Source: Pseudomonadota bacterium
GTDB taxonomy: Bacteria; Pseudomonadota; Gammaproteobacteria; Xanthomonadales; Xanthomonadaceae
Assembly: GCA_018242465.1 (NCBI GenBank)
Contig: JAFEBY010000034.1
Span: 1-43,853 of the forward strand
Direction: 5' to 3'
DNA length: 43,853 nucleotides
The notes under the pieces are model-generated. The model searched no databases, was not told the origin of the DNA, and was given only the letters and a program-made list of their open reading frames with translations. Positions 1-8,286 of the stretch are shown one piece after another; position 1 is the stretch's first letter, and each line of letters starts with the position of its first letter. The translations under genes were made by a program, and so were the position numbers.

Positions 1-1
1 C

Positions 2-493
2 CCGTTCGAAGTCTTCATCAACTCGAAGTCGATGGAACACTTCCAGTGGATCGTCGCGCTGACCCGCATCATGTCGGCGGTGTTCCGCAAGGGCGGCGAC
101 GTCACCTTCATCGTCGATGAAATGAAAGCGGTGTTCGATCCCAAGGGCGGCTACTACAAGGCTGGCGGCGTCTACATGCCGTCGCTGGTGGCCGAACTCG
201 GCAGCATTGTCGAGGATCATCTCAAGACCATCGGCCTGATGCACGATCCGGAAATGGACGAGCACCAGCGCGCGCTGATCGCCGAGAAGCGCCGCGCCTA
301 CGAGCAGCATGGCTCAAAAAAAAACGCTGACGCCACCCCGGTCGTCGTGATCGAGGAAGACATCGCCGTTACCGGCGAAGGTACCAGCTTTCCGCCCAGC
401 GCCACCATGTGCCACAAGTGCAACAACAAGGCCGTGGTGATCATGGACGGCTGCGCCACCTGCCTGAACTGCGGATACAGCAAGTGCGGTTGA
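2..493 (+). CDS. nrdJ: Vitamin B12-dependent (class II) ribonucleotide reductase, C-terminal part
   Basis: This is the 3' end of a gene that starts before the window; the frame is open from base 2. The product reduces ribonucleotides to deoxyribonucleotides using adenosylcobalamin, in the cytoplasm. The visible 163 residues contain the family's conserved block around EHFQWIVALTRIMSAVFR and a C-terminal cysteine tail: CHKC, then CATCLNCGYSKCG ending two residues before the stop. In this family the tail cysteines form a metal-binding, redox-active element that re-reduces the active site. The gene matters here because a broken class I reductase lies 3.3 kb downstream, suggesting that this enzyme supplies the dNTPs. 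The family assignment is firm; the rest of the protein cannot be seen. Confidence 0.9.
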   Translation, partial: PFEVFINSKSMEHFQWIVALTRIMSAVFRKGGDVTFIVDEMKAVFDPKGGYYKAGGVYMPSLVAELGSIVEDHLKTIGLMHDPEMDEHQRALIAEKRRAYEQHGSKKNADATPVVVIEEDIAVTGEGTSFPPSATMCHKCNNKAVVIMDGCATCLNCGYSKCG

Positions 494-558
494 TGCCGAA
501 CTGCGTTCGTCGAATCGCTCCAGCGTGAATCCTCCGGAGTCGGGCGCTTGCGCGTCGC

Positions 559-611
559 CACCGGGAAATTCGTTCCGGTGAGTCGCCGGATCATGCCGAC
601 GGTGCGGCATG
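559..611 (+). terminator. Two hairpins downstream of nrdJ
   Basis: Two inverted repeats follow each other in the gap after nrdJ. The first is at 559-580, with arms CACCGG(G)AA and TTCCGGTG and one bulged base. The second is at 592-611, a perfect 7-bp stem CATGCCG/CGGCATG with a 6-base loop. Neither has a T-tract, so they are at best weak or Rho-assisted transcript ends; this is inference from position. Confidence 0.3.
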
Positions 612-659
612 CGACCGGTTCCGTCGAATTCTCGGTGGGTTGACCGGCGAATTGCCTGC

Positions 660-1550
660 ATGCGCCAGCGCCCTCCCGTCATCAACGGCCTCGCCGCGAG
701 CACGCTGCAGTTGCCACCGGGAACATGGTCGACCGCGCTCGACTGCCTGTGCGATCGATTCCCATCGGTTTCCAATGGGCAATGGCGTGATCGCATGGCG
801 CGGGGTCGCGTGATCGATGGCAACGGGCAATGGGTGACGCCGGAGACTCCACATCGACCCGGACTCGAAGTCCATTACTACCGCGAAGTTCCAGAAGAAA
901 CGCCGGTTCCATTCGATGAAATCGTGCTGCACGAAGATGCCGATCTGCTGGTCGCCGACAAACCGCATTTCCTGCCGGTCACGCCCGCCGGCGCGCATGT
1001 CCACGAGACCCTGCTCGGCCGCCTGATCCGCCGGACTGGCAACCAGAGCCTTGTTCCGTTGCACCGGATCGATCGCGAGACCGCCGGCCTTGTGCTGTTC
1101 TCCACCCATCCGCGCAGTCGTTCTGTTTACCAGGCGTTGTTTCGCGAACGCCGGATCCACAAGCAGTACGAGGCGATCGCTCCGGCGTTGCCAGAAATCC
1201 GATTCCCGTACACGCGCACCAGCCGCATCGTCGCCGGCGAACCGTTTTTCCGCATGCAGGAGATTGAAGGTGCGGCGAACAGTGAAACCCGGATCGAGGT
1301 CATCGAGCGCGATGGCGAGTTCTGGCGCTATGCGTTGACGCCAGTCACCGGTCGCAAGCACCAGTTGCGCGTGCACATGGCAGCGCTGGGCGCACCCATC
1401 GCCAACGACGACTTGTATCCGTCATTGCATCGCCGCGAAGCCGGTGATCATTCGGCGCCATTGCAGTTGCTGGCAAAGCGGCTCGATTTCATCGACCCGC
1501 TCAGCGGAGTCGGGCGAGCATTCTCCAGCGGTTTTATGCTGTCGCCATGA
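660..1550 (+). CDS. RluA-family pseudouridine synthase
   Basis: Probable RNA-modifying enzyme of 296 residues that isomerises uridine to pseudouridine in rRNA or tRNA. The RluA signature HRIDRETAGLVLF is present, with the catalytic aspartate inside it (canonical HRLDRxTSGL). The segment near the C-terminus containing GRKHQLRVHMAALG matches the family's RNA-binding/active-site strand. The start is set at 660 because an upstream in-frame ATG at 609 adds 17 residues unlike the family and lies within the hairpin region. Its stop overlaps the start of the next gene (ATGA at 1547), so the two are probably translated together. The target nucleotide cannot be deduced. The divergent sequence suggests a paralogue of RluA/TruC rather than RluC/RluD. 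Confidence 0.85.
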   Translation: MRQRPPVINGLAASTLQLPPGTWSTALDCLCDRFPSVSNGQWRDRMARGRVIDGNGQWVTPETPHRPGLEVHYYREVPEETPVPFDEIVLHEDADLLVADKPHFLPVTPAGAHVHETLLGRLIRRTGNQSLVPLHRIDRETAGLVLFSTHPRSRSVYQALFRERRIHKQYEAIAPALPEIRFPYTRTSRIVAGEPFFRMQEIEGAANSETRIEVIERDGEFWRYALTPVTGRKHQLRVHMAALGAPIANDDLYPSLHRREAGDHSAPLQLLAKRLDFIDPLSGVGRAFSSGFMLSP

Positions 1551-2026
1551 ACAATTCCCTGACCATCCGCGAATACAGCGAGGCACTGGCCCCGCATTTC
1601 CGCGACATCAACGCTGAATGGATCAGTTCCATGTTCCGGCTCGAGGACACCGACCGCGAAGTGCTCGACAACCCCGGGGCGAAGATCATCGAACCGGGCG
1701 GCGTCATTCTGTTCGCCGAACACGAAACGCTGGGCATCGTCGGCGCCTGCGCGCTGCAGAAGACCGGCGCGACCCGCTACGAACTCACCAAGATGGGCGT
1801 GCGGGAATCGGTGCGCGGCCAGAAAGTCGGCGAGTTCCTGCTGTCCGCCGTCATCAAGCGAGCACTGGCCTTGAAGGCCGATCCCCTGTATCTGCTCACG
1901 AATTCGATATGCACGCCGGCCATCCATCTCTACGAGAAGCTCGGTTTCGTGCACGACGCGCAGATCATGGAGCAGTACGGCGCGCGCTACGCACGCTGCG
2001 ACGTGGCGATGCGGTATCGGGGTTGA
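1547..2026 (+). CDS. GNAT-family N-acetyltransferase
   Basis: A single-domain acetyltransferase of 159 residues, predicted to move an acetyl group from acetyl-CoA to an amine; the substrate is unknown. The acetyl-CoA-binding segment is around residues 85-100 (VRESVRGQKVGEFLL, the Q/RxxGxG/A-type loop), and the usual C-terminal YEKLGFV motif follows. It overlaps the preceding pseudouridine synthase by 4 bp, which may mean that its substrate is tied to RNA or ribosome modification, but that is only a guess from position. The stop codon abuts the stop of the convergent gnd gene with no spacer. Confidence 0.8.
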   Translation: MNNSLTIREYSEALAPHFRDINAEWISSMFRLEDTDREVLDNPGAKIIEPGGVILFAEHETLGIVGACALQKTGATRYELTKMGVRESVRGQKVGEFLLSAVIKRALALKADPLYLLTNSICTPAIHLYEKLGFVHDAQIMEQYGARYARCDVAMRYRG

Positions 2027-3046
2027 CTACGATTCCGCGGGCTTTTCAATGTGGCCGCCGAACTGGTAACGCATCGCCGACAGCAGCTTGTCGGCGAAAT
2101 CGGCATTGCCGCGCGAACTGAAACGTTCGTATAGCGCGGAGGACAACACCTGCGCGGGGACGCCTTCGTCGATGGCGGCCTTGACGGTCCAGCGTCCCTC
2201 GCCGGAATCCGACACACGACCACCGAAATCCGACAGCGCCGGATCCTTCGCCAACGCCGTCGCTGACAAGTCGAGCAGCCAGGACGTGATGACGCTGCCG
2301 CGACGCCAGACCTCGGTGATGTCCGCGAGGTTCAGGTCGTATCGATAGTGTTCGGGATCGCGCAGCGGTGTCGTTTCGGCATCGACCGCGTCCTTCGCGT
2401 TGCCGATATTGGCGCCCTTGAGGATGGCCAAGCCTTCCGCATAGGCTGCCATCAACCCATATTCGATGCCGTTGTGCACCATCTTGACGAAGTGGCCGGC
2501 GCCGCTCGGACCACAATGCAGATAGCCGTTTTCGGCGGTACCGCTTGCCTGTTCGCGCCCGGCGGTGCGGGCGATGTCACCGCGCCCGGGCGCCAGCGTC
2601 GCGAAGATCGGATCGAGATGCGCCACCACATCCGTCTCGCCGCCGATCATCAGGCAATAGCCACGCTCCAGTCCCCAGACGCCGCCGCTGGTTCCGGCAT
2701 CGACATAGTGGATGCCTTGTTTTGCCAGCGTGCCGGCACGGCGGATGTCGTCGATGTAATAGGAGTTGCCGCCATCGATCAGGATGTCGCCCGCTTCAAG
2801 ATGCGGCAGCAGGCCAGCGATGGTTTCATCCACCACGCCCGCCGGCACCATCAGCCAGATGGCACGTGGTTTGGCCAGTGATTGCATGAATTCGTCCGGC
2901 GATGCCGCACCTGTGGCGCCTTCCTTGACGGCTGCTTGCACCGCATCGGGCGAGCGGTCGTAGACGACGCATTGGTGTCCACCCGCCATCAGGCGGCGCA
3001 CCATGTTCGAGCCCATCCGGCCAAGGCCGATCATTCCAAGCTGCAT
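2027..3046 (-). CDS. gnd: 6-phosphogluconate dehydrogenase, decarboxylating (YqeC/NAD-type)
   Basis: This 339-residue enzyme oxidises and decarboxylates 6-phosphogluconate to ribulose 5-phosphate. It carries the Rossmann fingerprint GLGRMGSNM at the N-terminus, the substrate motif DGGNSYY, the SGG loop in [14 protein letters not shown], and the signature [19 protein letters not shown] with the catalytic Lys and the HNGIEY substrate loop. The length is that of the short form, which is often NAD-dependent, rather than the ~470-residue form. The start at 3046 gives MQLGMIGLG; longer upstream reading frame runs antisense through the DsbA gene and is rejected. rpiA, acting on the product of this step, lies elsewhere in the window at 30.4 kb. 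Confidence 0.92.
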   Translation of the reverse strand: MQLGMIGLGRMGSNMVRRLMAGGHQCVVYDRSPDAVQAAVKEGATGAASPDEFMQSLAKPRAIWLMVPAGVVDETIAGLLPHLEAGDILIDGGNSYYIDDIRRAGTLAKQGIHYVDAGTSGGVWGLERGYCLMIGGETDVVAHLDPIFATLAPGRGDIARTAGREQASGTAENGYLHCGPSGAGHFVKMVHNGIEYGLMAAYAEGLAILKGANIGNAKDAVDAETTPLRDPEHYRYDLNLADITEVWRRGSVITSWLLDLSATALAKDPALSDFGGRVSDSGEGRWTVKAAIDEGVPAQVLSSALYERFSSRGNADFADKLLSAMRYQFGGHIEKPAES

Positions 3047-3133
3047 CTGCACTCTCCGTCTGGTTTGCACCATCATCGTACCGGTGCATGATCGCACCCG
3101 CACGATGTTCCCTTGCACATCCGAGGAATCCCC

Positions 3134-3805
3134 ATGACCCCCACTCCCCTCCGCATTGATTTCGTCGCCGATGTGGTCTGCCCATGGTGCGCGATCGGCC
3201 TGACATCGCTGTCGCAAGCCTTGGCGCGCCTTGATGGTGTGGTGCAGGCGGAACTGCATGTCGAGCCGTTCGAGCTCAATCCGCAGCTCGGCCCGGAAGG
3301 CCAGGACATCTTCGAGCACCTGCAACAGAAGTACGGAATGTCGCGGGCGCAATTCACCGAGAACCAGGAAGCGATTCGCCAACGCGGTGCAGCGCTCGGC
3401 TTCACCTTCGACATGAATGCGCGCAGCCGCATCTGGAACACCTTCGATGCGCATCGCCTGGTGCGCTGGGCGGAAACCGCGGGGCACCAGGCCGAACTCG
3501 AACGCGCGTTGTTCCACGCCTACTTCGGCGCAGGCAGGAACATCTCCGATCGCGATGTGCTGGCAGGCGTCGCCGAAAGCGTCGGCCTGCCGAGTGCACA
3601 GGCGCGTGCGATTCTTGCCTCCAATGAATACGCTGCGGCGGTTCGCGAGGCGGAACGCTTCTGGAAGGATGCCGGCATCCAGGGCGTGCCGGCGATTGTC
3701 GTCGATCGCAAACACTTGATCTCCGGCGGCCAACCGGTGGACGTCTTCGAACAGGCGCTGCGCCAGATCGCTGCAGAAAACCACTCACACCACAATTCGT
3801 GTTGA
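3134..3805 (+). CDS. DsbA-family oxidoreductase (FrnE-like)
   Basis: A thioredoxin-fold protein of 223 residues with the redox motif CPWC at residues ~16-19, after [10 protein letters not shown]. FrnE-like proteins act on disulfides in the cytoplasm, and no signal peptide is visible, so a cytoplasmic location is likely. The family's cis-Pro loop is visible as [10 protein letters not shown] near residue 178. The start at 3134 is preceded by GAGGA; a TTG 21 bp upstream is in frame but has no ribosome-binding site. The substrate is unknown. The stop is followed within about ten bases by the broken nrdA remnant, so a deletion end point lies right behind this gene. Confidence 0.88.
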   Translation: MTPTPLRIDFVADVVCPWCAIGLTSLSQALARLDGVVQAELHVEPFELNPQLGPEGQDIFEHLQQKYGMSRAQFTENQEAIRQRGAALGFTFDMNARSRIWNTFDAHRLVRWAETAGHQAELERALFHAYFGAGRNISDRDVLAGVAESVGLPSAQARAILASNEYAAAVREAERFWKDAGIQGVPAIVVDRKHLISGGQPVDVFEQALRQIAAENHSHHNSC

Positions 3806-3810
3806 CAGGG

Positions 3811-4517
3811 CCAAGGCAACCCCAGTTGTCATCGTGCTTCCTGCTCGATTCGCCGCAGGACACGCTGGAGTCGATCCATGCGCGCTACGGCGAGATTGCG
3901 CAGCTGTCGAAGTTCAGTGGCGGCATCGGCGTGAGCTACAGCCGCGTGCGGGCGCGCGGCGCGCTGATCCGTTCCACCAACGGCCATTCCGACGGGATTG
4001 TTCCGTGGCTGACGACGCTGGACTCCTCGGTGATGGCGGTGAATCAGGGCGACAAGCGCAAGGGTGCGGCCTGTGTCTATCCGGCGACGAGGCGCGACGC
4101 ACCCACAATCTCAATCTCGCCACCTGGGTGTTCCGCGACGAATCCTGCCACATGGAATTCGCCTTCGAAGCGGTCCGCACCGTGCGCGAGGAGGAACCGG
4201 ACCTGTTCGACGACGAGATGAAGCAACAGGTCTACGCGATGCTGGAGGATGCGATCGAGTGCGCGATGCAGTTCGCGTCTGACGTGCTCTCGGGTGGCGT
4301 GGCCGGAATTTCCGAACGCGACATGCGCCAATACCTGCCGCATTGCGCCGACCACCATTTCGCCAAGCTGGGCATGCACAAGCGCTATCACGTGCGCAAC
4401 CCGCTTCCGTTCATGGAATTGCAGGACGTGCAGGAGCTCATCCATTTCTTCGAACGCCGCGTCAGTGCCTACCAGATCGGGGTAACGGGAGATGTGGGAT
4501 TCGATCACGCGTTCTGA
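3811..4517 (+). pseudogene. Collapsed class I ribonucleotide reductase remnant (nrdA-nrdB)
   Basis: Three pieces of class I reductase genes are joined here. First, frame 1 from about 3811 to 4080 encodes NrdA (large subunit) sequence, including RQPQLSSCFLL, LSKFSGGIG, STNGHS, VPWL and VNQGDKRKGAACVY. Then the frame shifts to frame 3 and about 15 further NrdA residues follow (GDEARRTHNLNLATWV), so roughly 20 codons are missing at the shift. From about 4128 the same frame runs into the C-terminal ~130 residues of NrdB (small subunit), beginning with the iron-ligand stretch FRDESCHMEFAFE and including PFMELQDVQEL and FFERRVSAYQ, up to a normal NrdB stop. The large-subunit catalytic centre and most of the small subunit are gone, so no enzyme can be made. 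The sequence is otherwise little decayed, which suggests a recent loss. Confidence 0.88.
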
Positions 4518-4611
4518 ACATTCGGACAAAAGTCAGGCGCTGAAAGCTTCGTTTAACACGCCATTGGTACGGCCCGTCCACCATACGGGCTTCCCGCCGC
4601 GCACTGACCGC

Positions 4612-5424
4612 ATGAACGATCTTTCCCGAGACAACGACCTGGCCGAGTGGATCGCCAAGGTTCCCGCGATCACCCTCGGCTTCTGGATCATCAAGATCCT
4701 GGCCACCACGTTCGGCGAAATCGGCGGCGATGCCGTCACCATGTCGTGGCTGGGCGAAACCACACCCGAAGCCAGCGCCGTGGCCTGGCATCCCGGCTAC
4801 CTGATCGGCACGGCCATCTTCGCGCTGGTGTTCGCGGCAGCGGTGGCAATGCAGATTCGCGCGTCACGCTTCAACAAATGGCTGTACTGGTTCGCCATCA
4901 TCGCCAGCACCACGGTCGGCACTACATTGGCGGATTTCGCCGATCGCTCGCTCGGCATCGGCTACCCCGGCGGCTCGCTGCTGCTGCTGACGTTGCTGCT
5001 GGCGACGCTGTTCATCTGGTACCGCAGCACCGGCACGATCGCGGTCGACAGCGTGCGCGACGGCCGCTCGGAACTGTTCTACTGGCTCACCATCACCTTC
5101 TCGCAAACGCTGGGCACGGCGCTGGGCGACTGGGTCTCCGACACGCAAAGCGATGGCTATATCGGCAGCATCATGATCTTCGGTGGCTTGTTGTTGCTGG
5201 TTTCGTTCCTGTACTTCACGACCCGGGTCTCGCGCACCCTCTTGTTCTGGGCGGCCTTCGTGCTCACGCGTCCGCTGGGCGCGGTGGTCGGCGATTTCCT
5301 CGACAAACCAGACGCTCAAGGCGGACTCGAACTCAGTCGCTATGGTGGTTCGCTGATATTGCTTGCAGCGATCGTGGTGGGCATTCTGGTCTTTCCGCAA
5401 CGCCCCGCAACCAAGGCACATTGA
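4612..5424 (+). CDS. DUF347-repeat (COG4705-type) integral membrane protein
   Basis: A 270-residue inner-membrane protein with about eight predicted transmembrane segments arranged as four internal repeats. Each repeat has a T(x)xGxxxxDxx-type signature: TTFGEIGGD, TTVGTTLADF, QTLGTALGDW and RPLGAVVGDF. That fourfold pattern matches the DUF347 repeat. The function is unknown. Acidic and small residues recurring in the membrane could line a path for a cation, but this is inference. The start at 4612 leads straight into MNDLSRDNDL and the first repeat; the in-frame ATG at 4492 lies inside the nrdB remnant and is rejected. The gene is separated by 7 bases from the next, exported protein. Confidence 0.8.
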   Translation: MNDLSRDNDLAEWIAKVPAITLGFWIIKILATTFGEIGGDAVTMSWLGETTPEASAVAWHPGYLIGTAIFALVFAAAVAMQIRASRFNKWLYWFAIIASTTVGTTLADFADRSLGIGYPGGSLLLLTLLLATLFIWYRSTGTIAVDSVRDGRSELFYWLTITFSQTLGTALGDWVSDTQSDGYIGSIMIFGGLLLLVSFLYFTTRVSRTLLFWAAFVLTRPLGAVVGDFLDKPDAQGGLELSRYGGSLILLAAIVVGILVFPQRPATKAH

Positions 5425-5431
5425 TATTGAA

Positions 5432-6193
5432 ATGGCGTCACATCGCGTTCGCCGTGGAGGGGTCGCACTCGTGCTGGTGGCCTGCAGCTGCCTTCCGCAC
5501 GTCGCATTCGCGCAGGCGGGTCCACCGCTGATCACCAACGACACCGGATCACCGGGTGATGGCCATTGGGAGATCAACCTCGCCGCGACCGGCGACCGCA
5601 CCGGCGGCACATGGAATGTCATCGCGCCCGATGCCGACATCAATTACGGATTGGGCGAACACATCCAGCTGACCGTGCATCCGGCATGGGCGCATCGCAG
5701 CGGCCCGGGATCGGCCTTTGCCTCCGGCATCGGTGGAACCGAGTTCGCCGTGCGCTGGCGCTTCCTCGACGAGGACAAGGCCGGCGTGAGCATGGCGATC
5801 CAGCCGCACTGGATCCTGCCGGGTCCGTCGATTGCACGACGCAAGGACCTGAGCCCGGCGACCCGGGAATTCCAGTTGCCGCTGCAGGTCGTCAAGACCT
5901 TCGGAAAGTCGTCGCTGGGTGTCGAGGTGATGCGTCATTTCATCGACAAGGGCGACGACGCCTGGCAGGCCGGAATGTTCTGGGCCCGTCCGTGTCCGCA
6001 CGACTGGCAATGCCTGGCCGAGATCAACGCCAGCCGCGATGACCACGGCGCGACGCAGACCACCATCAATCTCGGCACTCGTCACCCGATCAACGAGCAC
6101 TTGGTCTTCCTCGCTTCGCTGGGTCGGCAACTCTCGGGCGAACGACCGCGTGCCACCCCCGTGTTCTATCTCGGCGTCCAGGTACTAAAGTAG
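5432..6193 (+). CDS. Exported hypothetical protein, outer-membrane-barrel-like
   Basis: A 253-residue protein with a signal peptide: basic start (ASHRVRRGG), hydrophobic core VALVLVACSCLP, cut near AFAQ-AGPPL. The mature part alternates short strands with Gly/aromatic residues (for example VHPAWAHRSG, FAVRWRFLD, INLGTRHPI) and ends in FYLGVQVLK, which is the look of the transporter-like barrel proteins often annotated as putative phenol-degradation MetA-type. Its function is unknown. It lies 4 bp upstream of a response regulator gene and is probably co-transcribed with the two-component system. The start at 5432 was chosen for the signal peptide; an upstream start would overlap the DUF347 gene. 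Confidence 0.7.
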   Translation: MASHRVRRGGVALVLVACSCLPHVAFAQAGPPLITNDTGSPGDGHWEINLAATGDRTGGTWNVIAPDADINYGLGEHIQLTVHPAWAHRSGPGSAFASGIGGTEFAVRWRFLDEDKAGVSMAIQPHWILPGPSIARRKDLSPATREFQLPLQVVKTFGKSSLGVEVMRHFIDKGDDAWQAGMFWARPCPHDWQCLAEINASRDDHGATQTTINLGTRHPINEHLVFLASLGRQLSGERPRATPVFYLGVQVLK

Positions 6194-6197
6194 CGTC

Positions 6198-6872
6198 ATG
6201 CGCATCCTCATCGCGGAAGACGACGCCCACATCGCCGCCGGCATGCAGAACCTGTTGGTCGCGCGCGGCCACGCCGTCGATTGCGTGGGCGACGGCAAGC
6301 AGGCCGAACAGGCCGGCAAGAGTGGTGTCTACCAGCTACTGATCCTTGATATCGGCCTGCCATCATTGGAAGGCGGTGAAGTGATTCGCCGCTTGCGTGC
6401 GGCGCGCATCGATACCCCGATCCTGGTGGTCAGCGCCGGCGAAGCCTTGAACGAGCGCGTGCGCATCCTCGATCTCGGCGCCGACGACTATCTGGTCAAG
6501 CCATTCGCGATCGCCGAGTTCGACGCCCGCGTGCGCGCGCATCTGCGCCGCGGCTCGGCACAGGGCGCGACCGAGCTTGAAGTCGGCGGGCTGGTGATCG
6601 ATCCCGGTGACCAGCGCGCACGCGGCCCGAATGGCCCGATCGAACTCACCGCCCGCGAATTCGCTCTGGTCTCGCTGCTCGCCGCACGCGCCGGCCGCAT
6701 CGTCAGTCGCGCGCAAATGATGGAGACGATCTGCGCCTGGGACAGTGAGCTCACCGACAACGGCCTTGATATCGCACTGCATCGCCTGCGTCGCAAGATC
6801 CAGAATTGCAGCGTGCGCCTGCGCACCGTGCGCGGCCTCGGCTATCTGCTGGAACCCCTCGGCGATGAATGA
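6198..6872 (+). CDS. OmpR/PhoB-family response regulator
   Basis: A 224-residue DNA-binding response regulator. The receiver domain (1-115) has the acidic pocket EDD at 7-9, the phospho-acceptor D51 in LILDIGLP, and K101 in LVKPF. The C-terminal half is a winged helix typical of OmpR (LTAREFALVSLLA, then HRLRRKI and RTVRGLGYLL). It is the partner of the kinase that follows, with which it overlaps by 8 bp. It starts 4 bp after an exported protein gene, so the sequence suggests one transcript from 5432. The target genes are not known; proximity makes the downstream esterase/SMR/DegT operon or the mipA-type gene reasonable guesses. Confidence 0.93.
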   Translation: MRILIAEDDAHIAAGMQNLLVARGHAVDCVGDGKQAEQAGKSGVYQLLILDIGLPSLEGGEVIRRLRAARIDTPILVVSAGEALNERVRILDLGADDYLVKPFAIAEFDARVRAHLRRGSAQGATELEVGGLVIDPGDQRARGPNGPIELTAREFALVSLLAARAGRIVSRAQMMETICAWDSELTDNGLDIALHRLRRKIQNCSVRLRTVRGLGYLLEPLGDE

Positions 6873-8274
6873 GCGCGCGCCTCGGCGCACCAGTCTGTAT
6901 CGCAGCCTGCTGGTGTACCTCAGCGTGCCATTGACCGTGCTGGCGCTGATCGCCGCCCTGGTGACGTACGAGATGGCACGCTACTACGCCAATCGCGCCC
7001 ACGATGCCGAGCTGATCGAACAGGTCGATTCGGTCGTCAAGCTGATGGACACGCAACCGGAAACTTTCCGCGCGTTCTCGCCTCAGGCGTTGTTCCTCAT
7101 CCAGTACGATCCCGACGGGTTCCAGTTCTACTCCATCACCAGCGCCCGCAAGGGCGTGATCGCCGCCAATTTCCAGCCGCCTGTCGAATCACTGCCGGCC
7201 ACGGTCAACGAGCCGGTCAAGCTGTCGACGATTCGCGCGGAACGCCATCTGCGCCTGGCATCGCGTTCTTTCCACCCCAAGGTCGACCCCGGCGACACCG
7301 TGATGGTCACGGTCGCCGAAAGCTTCACCGATCGCCGGCGCTGGGCGCAGCGCATCCTGCTGCTGACCATCCCGACCCTGCTGTTGATGGTGGTCGGCCT
7401 GATCTTCGTGATCCGCAGTGGCATCGATACCGGCCTGAAGCGGCTGGATCCGCTCATCACGCGCCTGCGTCGCGGCGATGCCCTGCACAAGCCATTGCTT
7501 GATGCCGATGTCCCTTCGGAAGTCGCGCCGCTCGCCGGCACCATCGACACCCTCGTCTCCAGCCTGCGCGAAGCGTTGGCGGTGCAATCGCGTTTCATCG
7601 CCGATGCCGCCCACCAGTTGCGCACCCCCCTGGCTGGCCTGCGCCTGCACTCCGAACGTGCGCTCGCCGATCCGCGCCCGGAAGTGCTGGAGGATGCACT
7701 CGGCCATGTCGCGCGACTGACCGACCGCACCTCGCGCATCGCCGAACAACTGCTGTCGCTCGCACGCGTACAGTCGGTGCAGGCCACGTTGCCGCAACGC
7801 GTCGACCTGTCCGCAATCGTCCCAGAGATGGTGGGCGAACGCGTGCCAGATGCATTGCGTGCCGGCGTCGATCTTGGCTATGACGGCCCCCATCCCGGAA
7901 GCGTGTTCGCGATGATCGATGCTGCCGCGTTGCACGAAGCCATCGACAACCTGATCGATAACGCCCTGTTCCATGCCGGCCGCGGCCATGCCGCGACGGT
8001 GAGCCTGTCGCAACAGGACGGCACCGTCCAACTGACGATGGAAGACGACGGCCCCGGCGTCGATGACGCGGCGCTGGCTCGCCTGGGCGAGCGTTTCTTC
8101 CAGGTGGCTGGCGGCAATGGCGGCAGCGGTCTGGGCCTGGCAATCGTCGAAGAGGTGCTGTCACGCCATGACGGACGCGTGCGCTATGCGCGCGGAGGTG
8201 CGGGCGGCCTGCGGGTGGAACTCTTGTTGCCTGCCGCACAGGCTCCCGGAAAGGTGGATGAAACCGCTGGCTGA
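6865..8274 (+). CDS. Sensor histidine kinase (TctE/QseC type)
   Basis: A 469-residue inner-membrane kinase. TM1 is around 14-34, a periplasmic domain spans about 40-162, TM2 about 164-184, followed by a HAMP-like linker. The H-box has H250 in FIADAAHQLRTPLAGL; the N-box contains EAIDNLIDNALFHAG; the G-boxes are DDGPGVD and GGSGLGLAIVEEV. The N-terminal layout is that of the two-component sensor family that includes TctE (2CSK_N domain), whose members often sense carboxylates, but the ligand cannot be read from the sequence. The start at 6865 gives ATGAATGA overlapping the regulator's stop. Only 12 bp separate it from the downstream esterase gene. Confidence 0.92.
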   Translation: MNERAPRRTSLYRSLLVYLSVPLTVLALIAALVTYEMARYYANRAHDAELIEQVDSVVKLMDTQPETFRAFSPQALFLIQYDPDGFQFYSITSARKGVIAANFQPPVESLPATVNEPVKLSTIRAERHLRLASRSFHPKVDPGDTVMVTVAESFTDRRRWAQRILLLTIPTLLLMVVGLIFVIRSGIDTGLKRLDPLITRLRRGDALHKPLLDADVPSEVAPLAGTIDTLVSSLREALAVQSRFIADAAHQLRTPLAGLRLHSERALADPRPEVLEDALGHVARLTDRTSRIAEQLLSLARVQSVQATLPQRVDLSAIVPEMVGERVPDALRAGVDLGYDGPHPGSVFAMIDAAALHEAIDNLIDNALFHAGRGHAATVSLSQQDGTVQLTMEDDGPGVDDAALARLGERFFQVAGGNGGSGLGLAIVEEVLSRHDGRVRYARGGAGGLRVELLLPAAQAPGKVDETAG

Positions 8275-8286
8275 CACTCTGGCGGC

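Noticed and set aside
591-1376. 261-codon minus-strand frame over the pseudouridine synthase
   Set aside because: Shadow of a gene with clear RluA motifs; no recognisable protein pattern.
3799-4221. A complete small gene at the nrdA fragment
   Set aside because: The frame covers only a middle slice of NrdA and then leaves the family at 4080, so it is a remnant.
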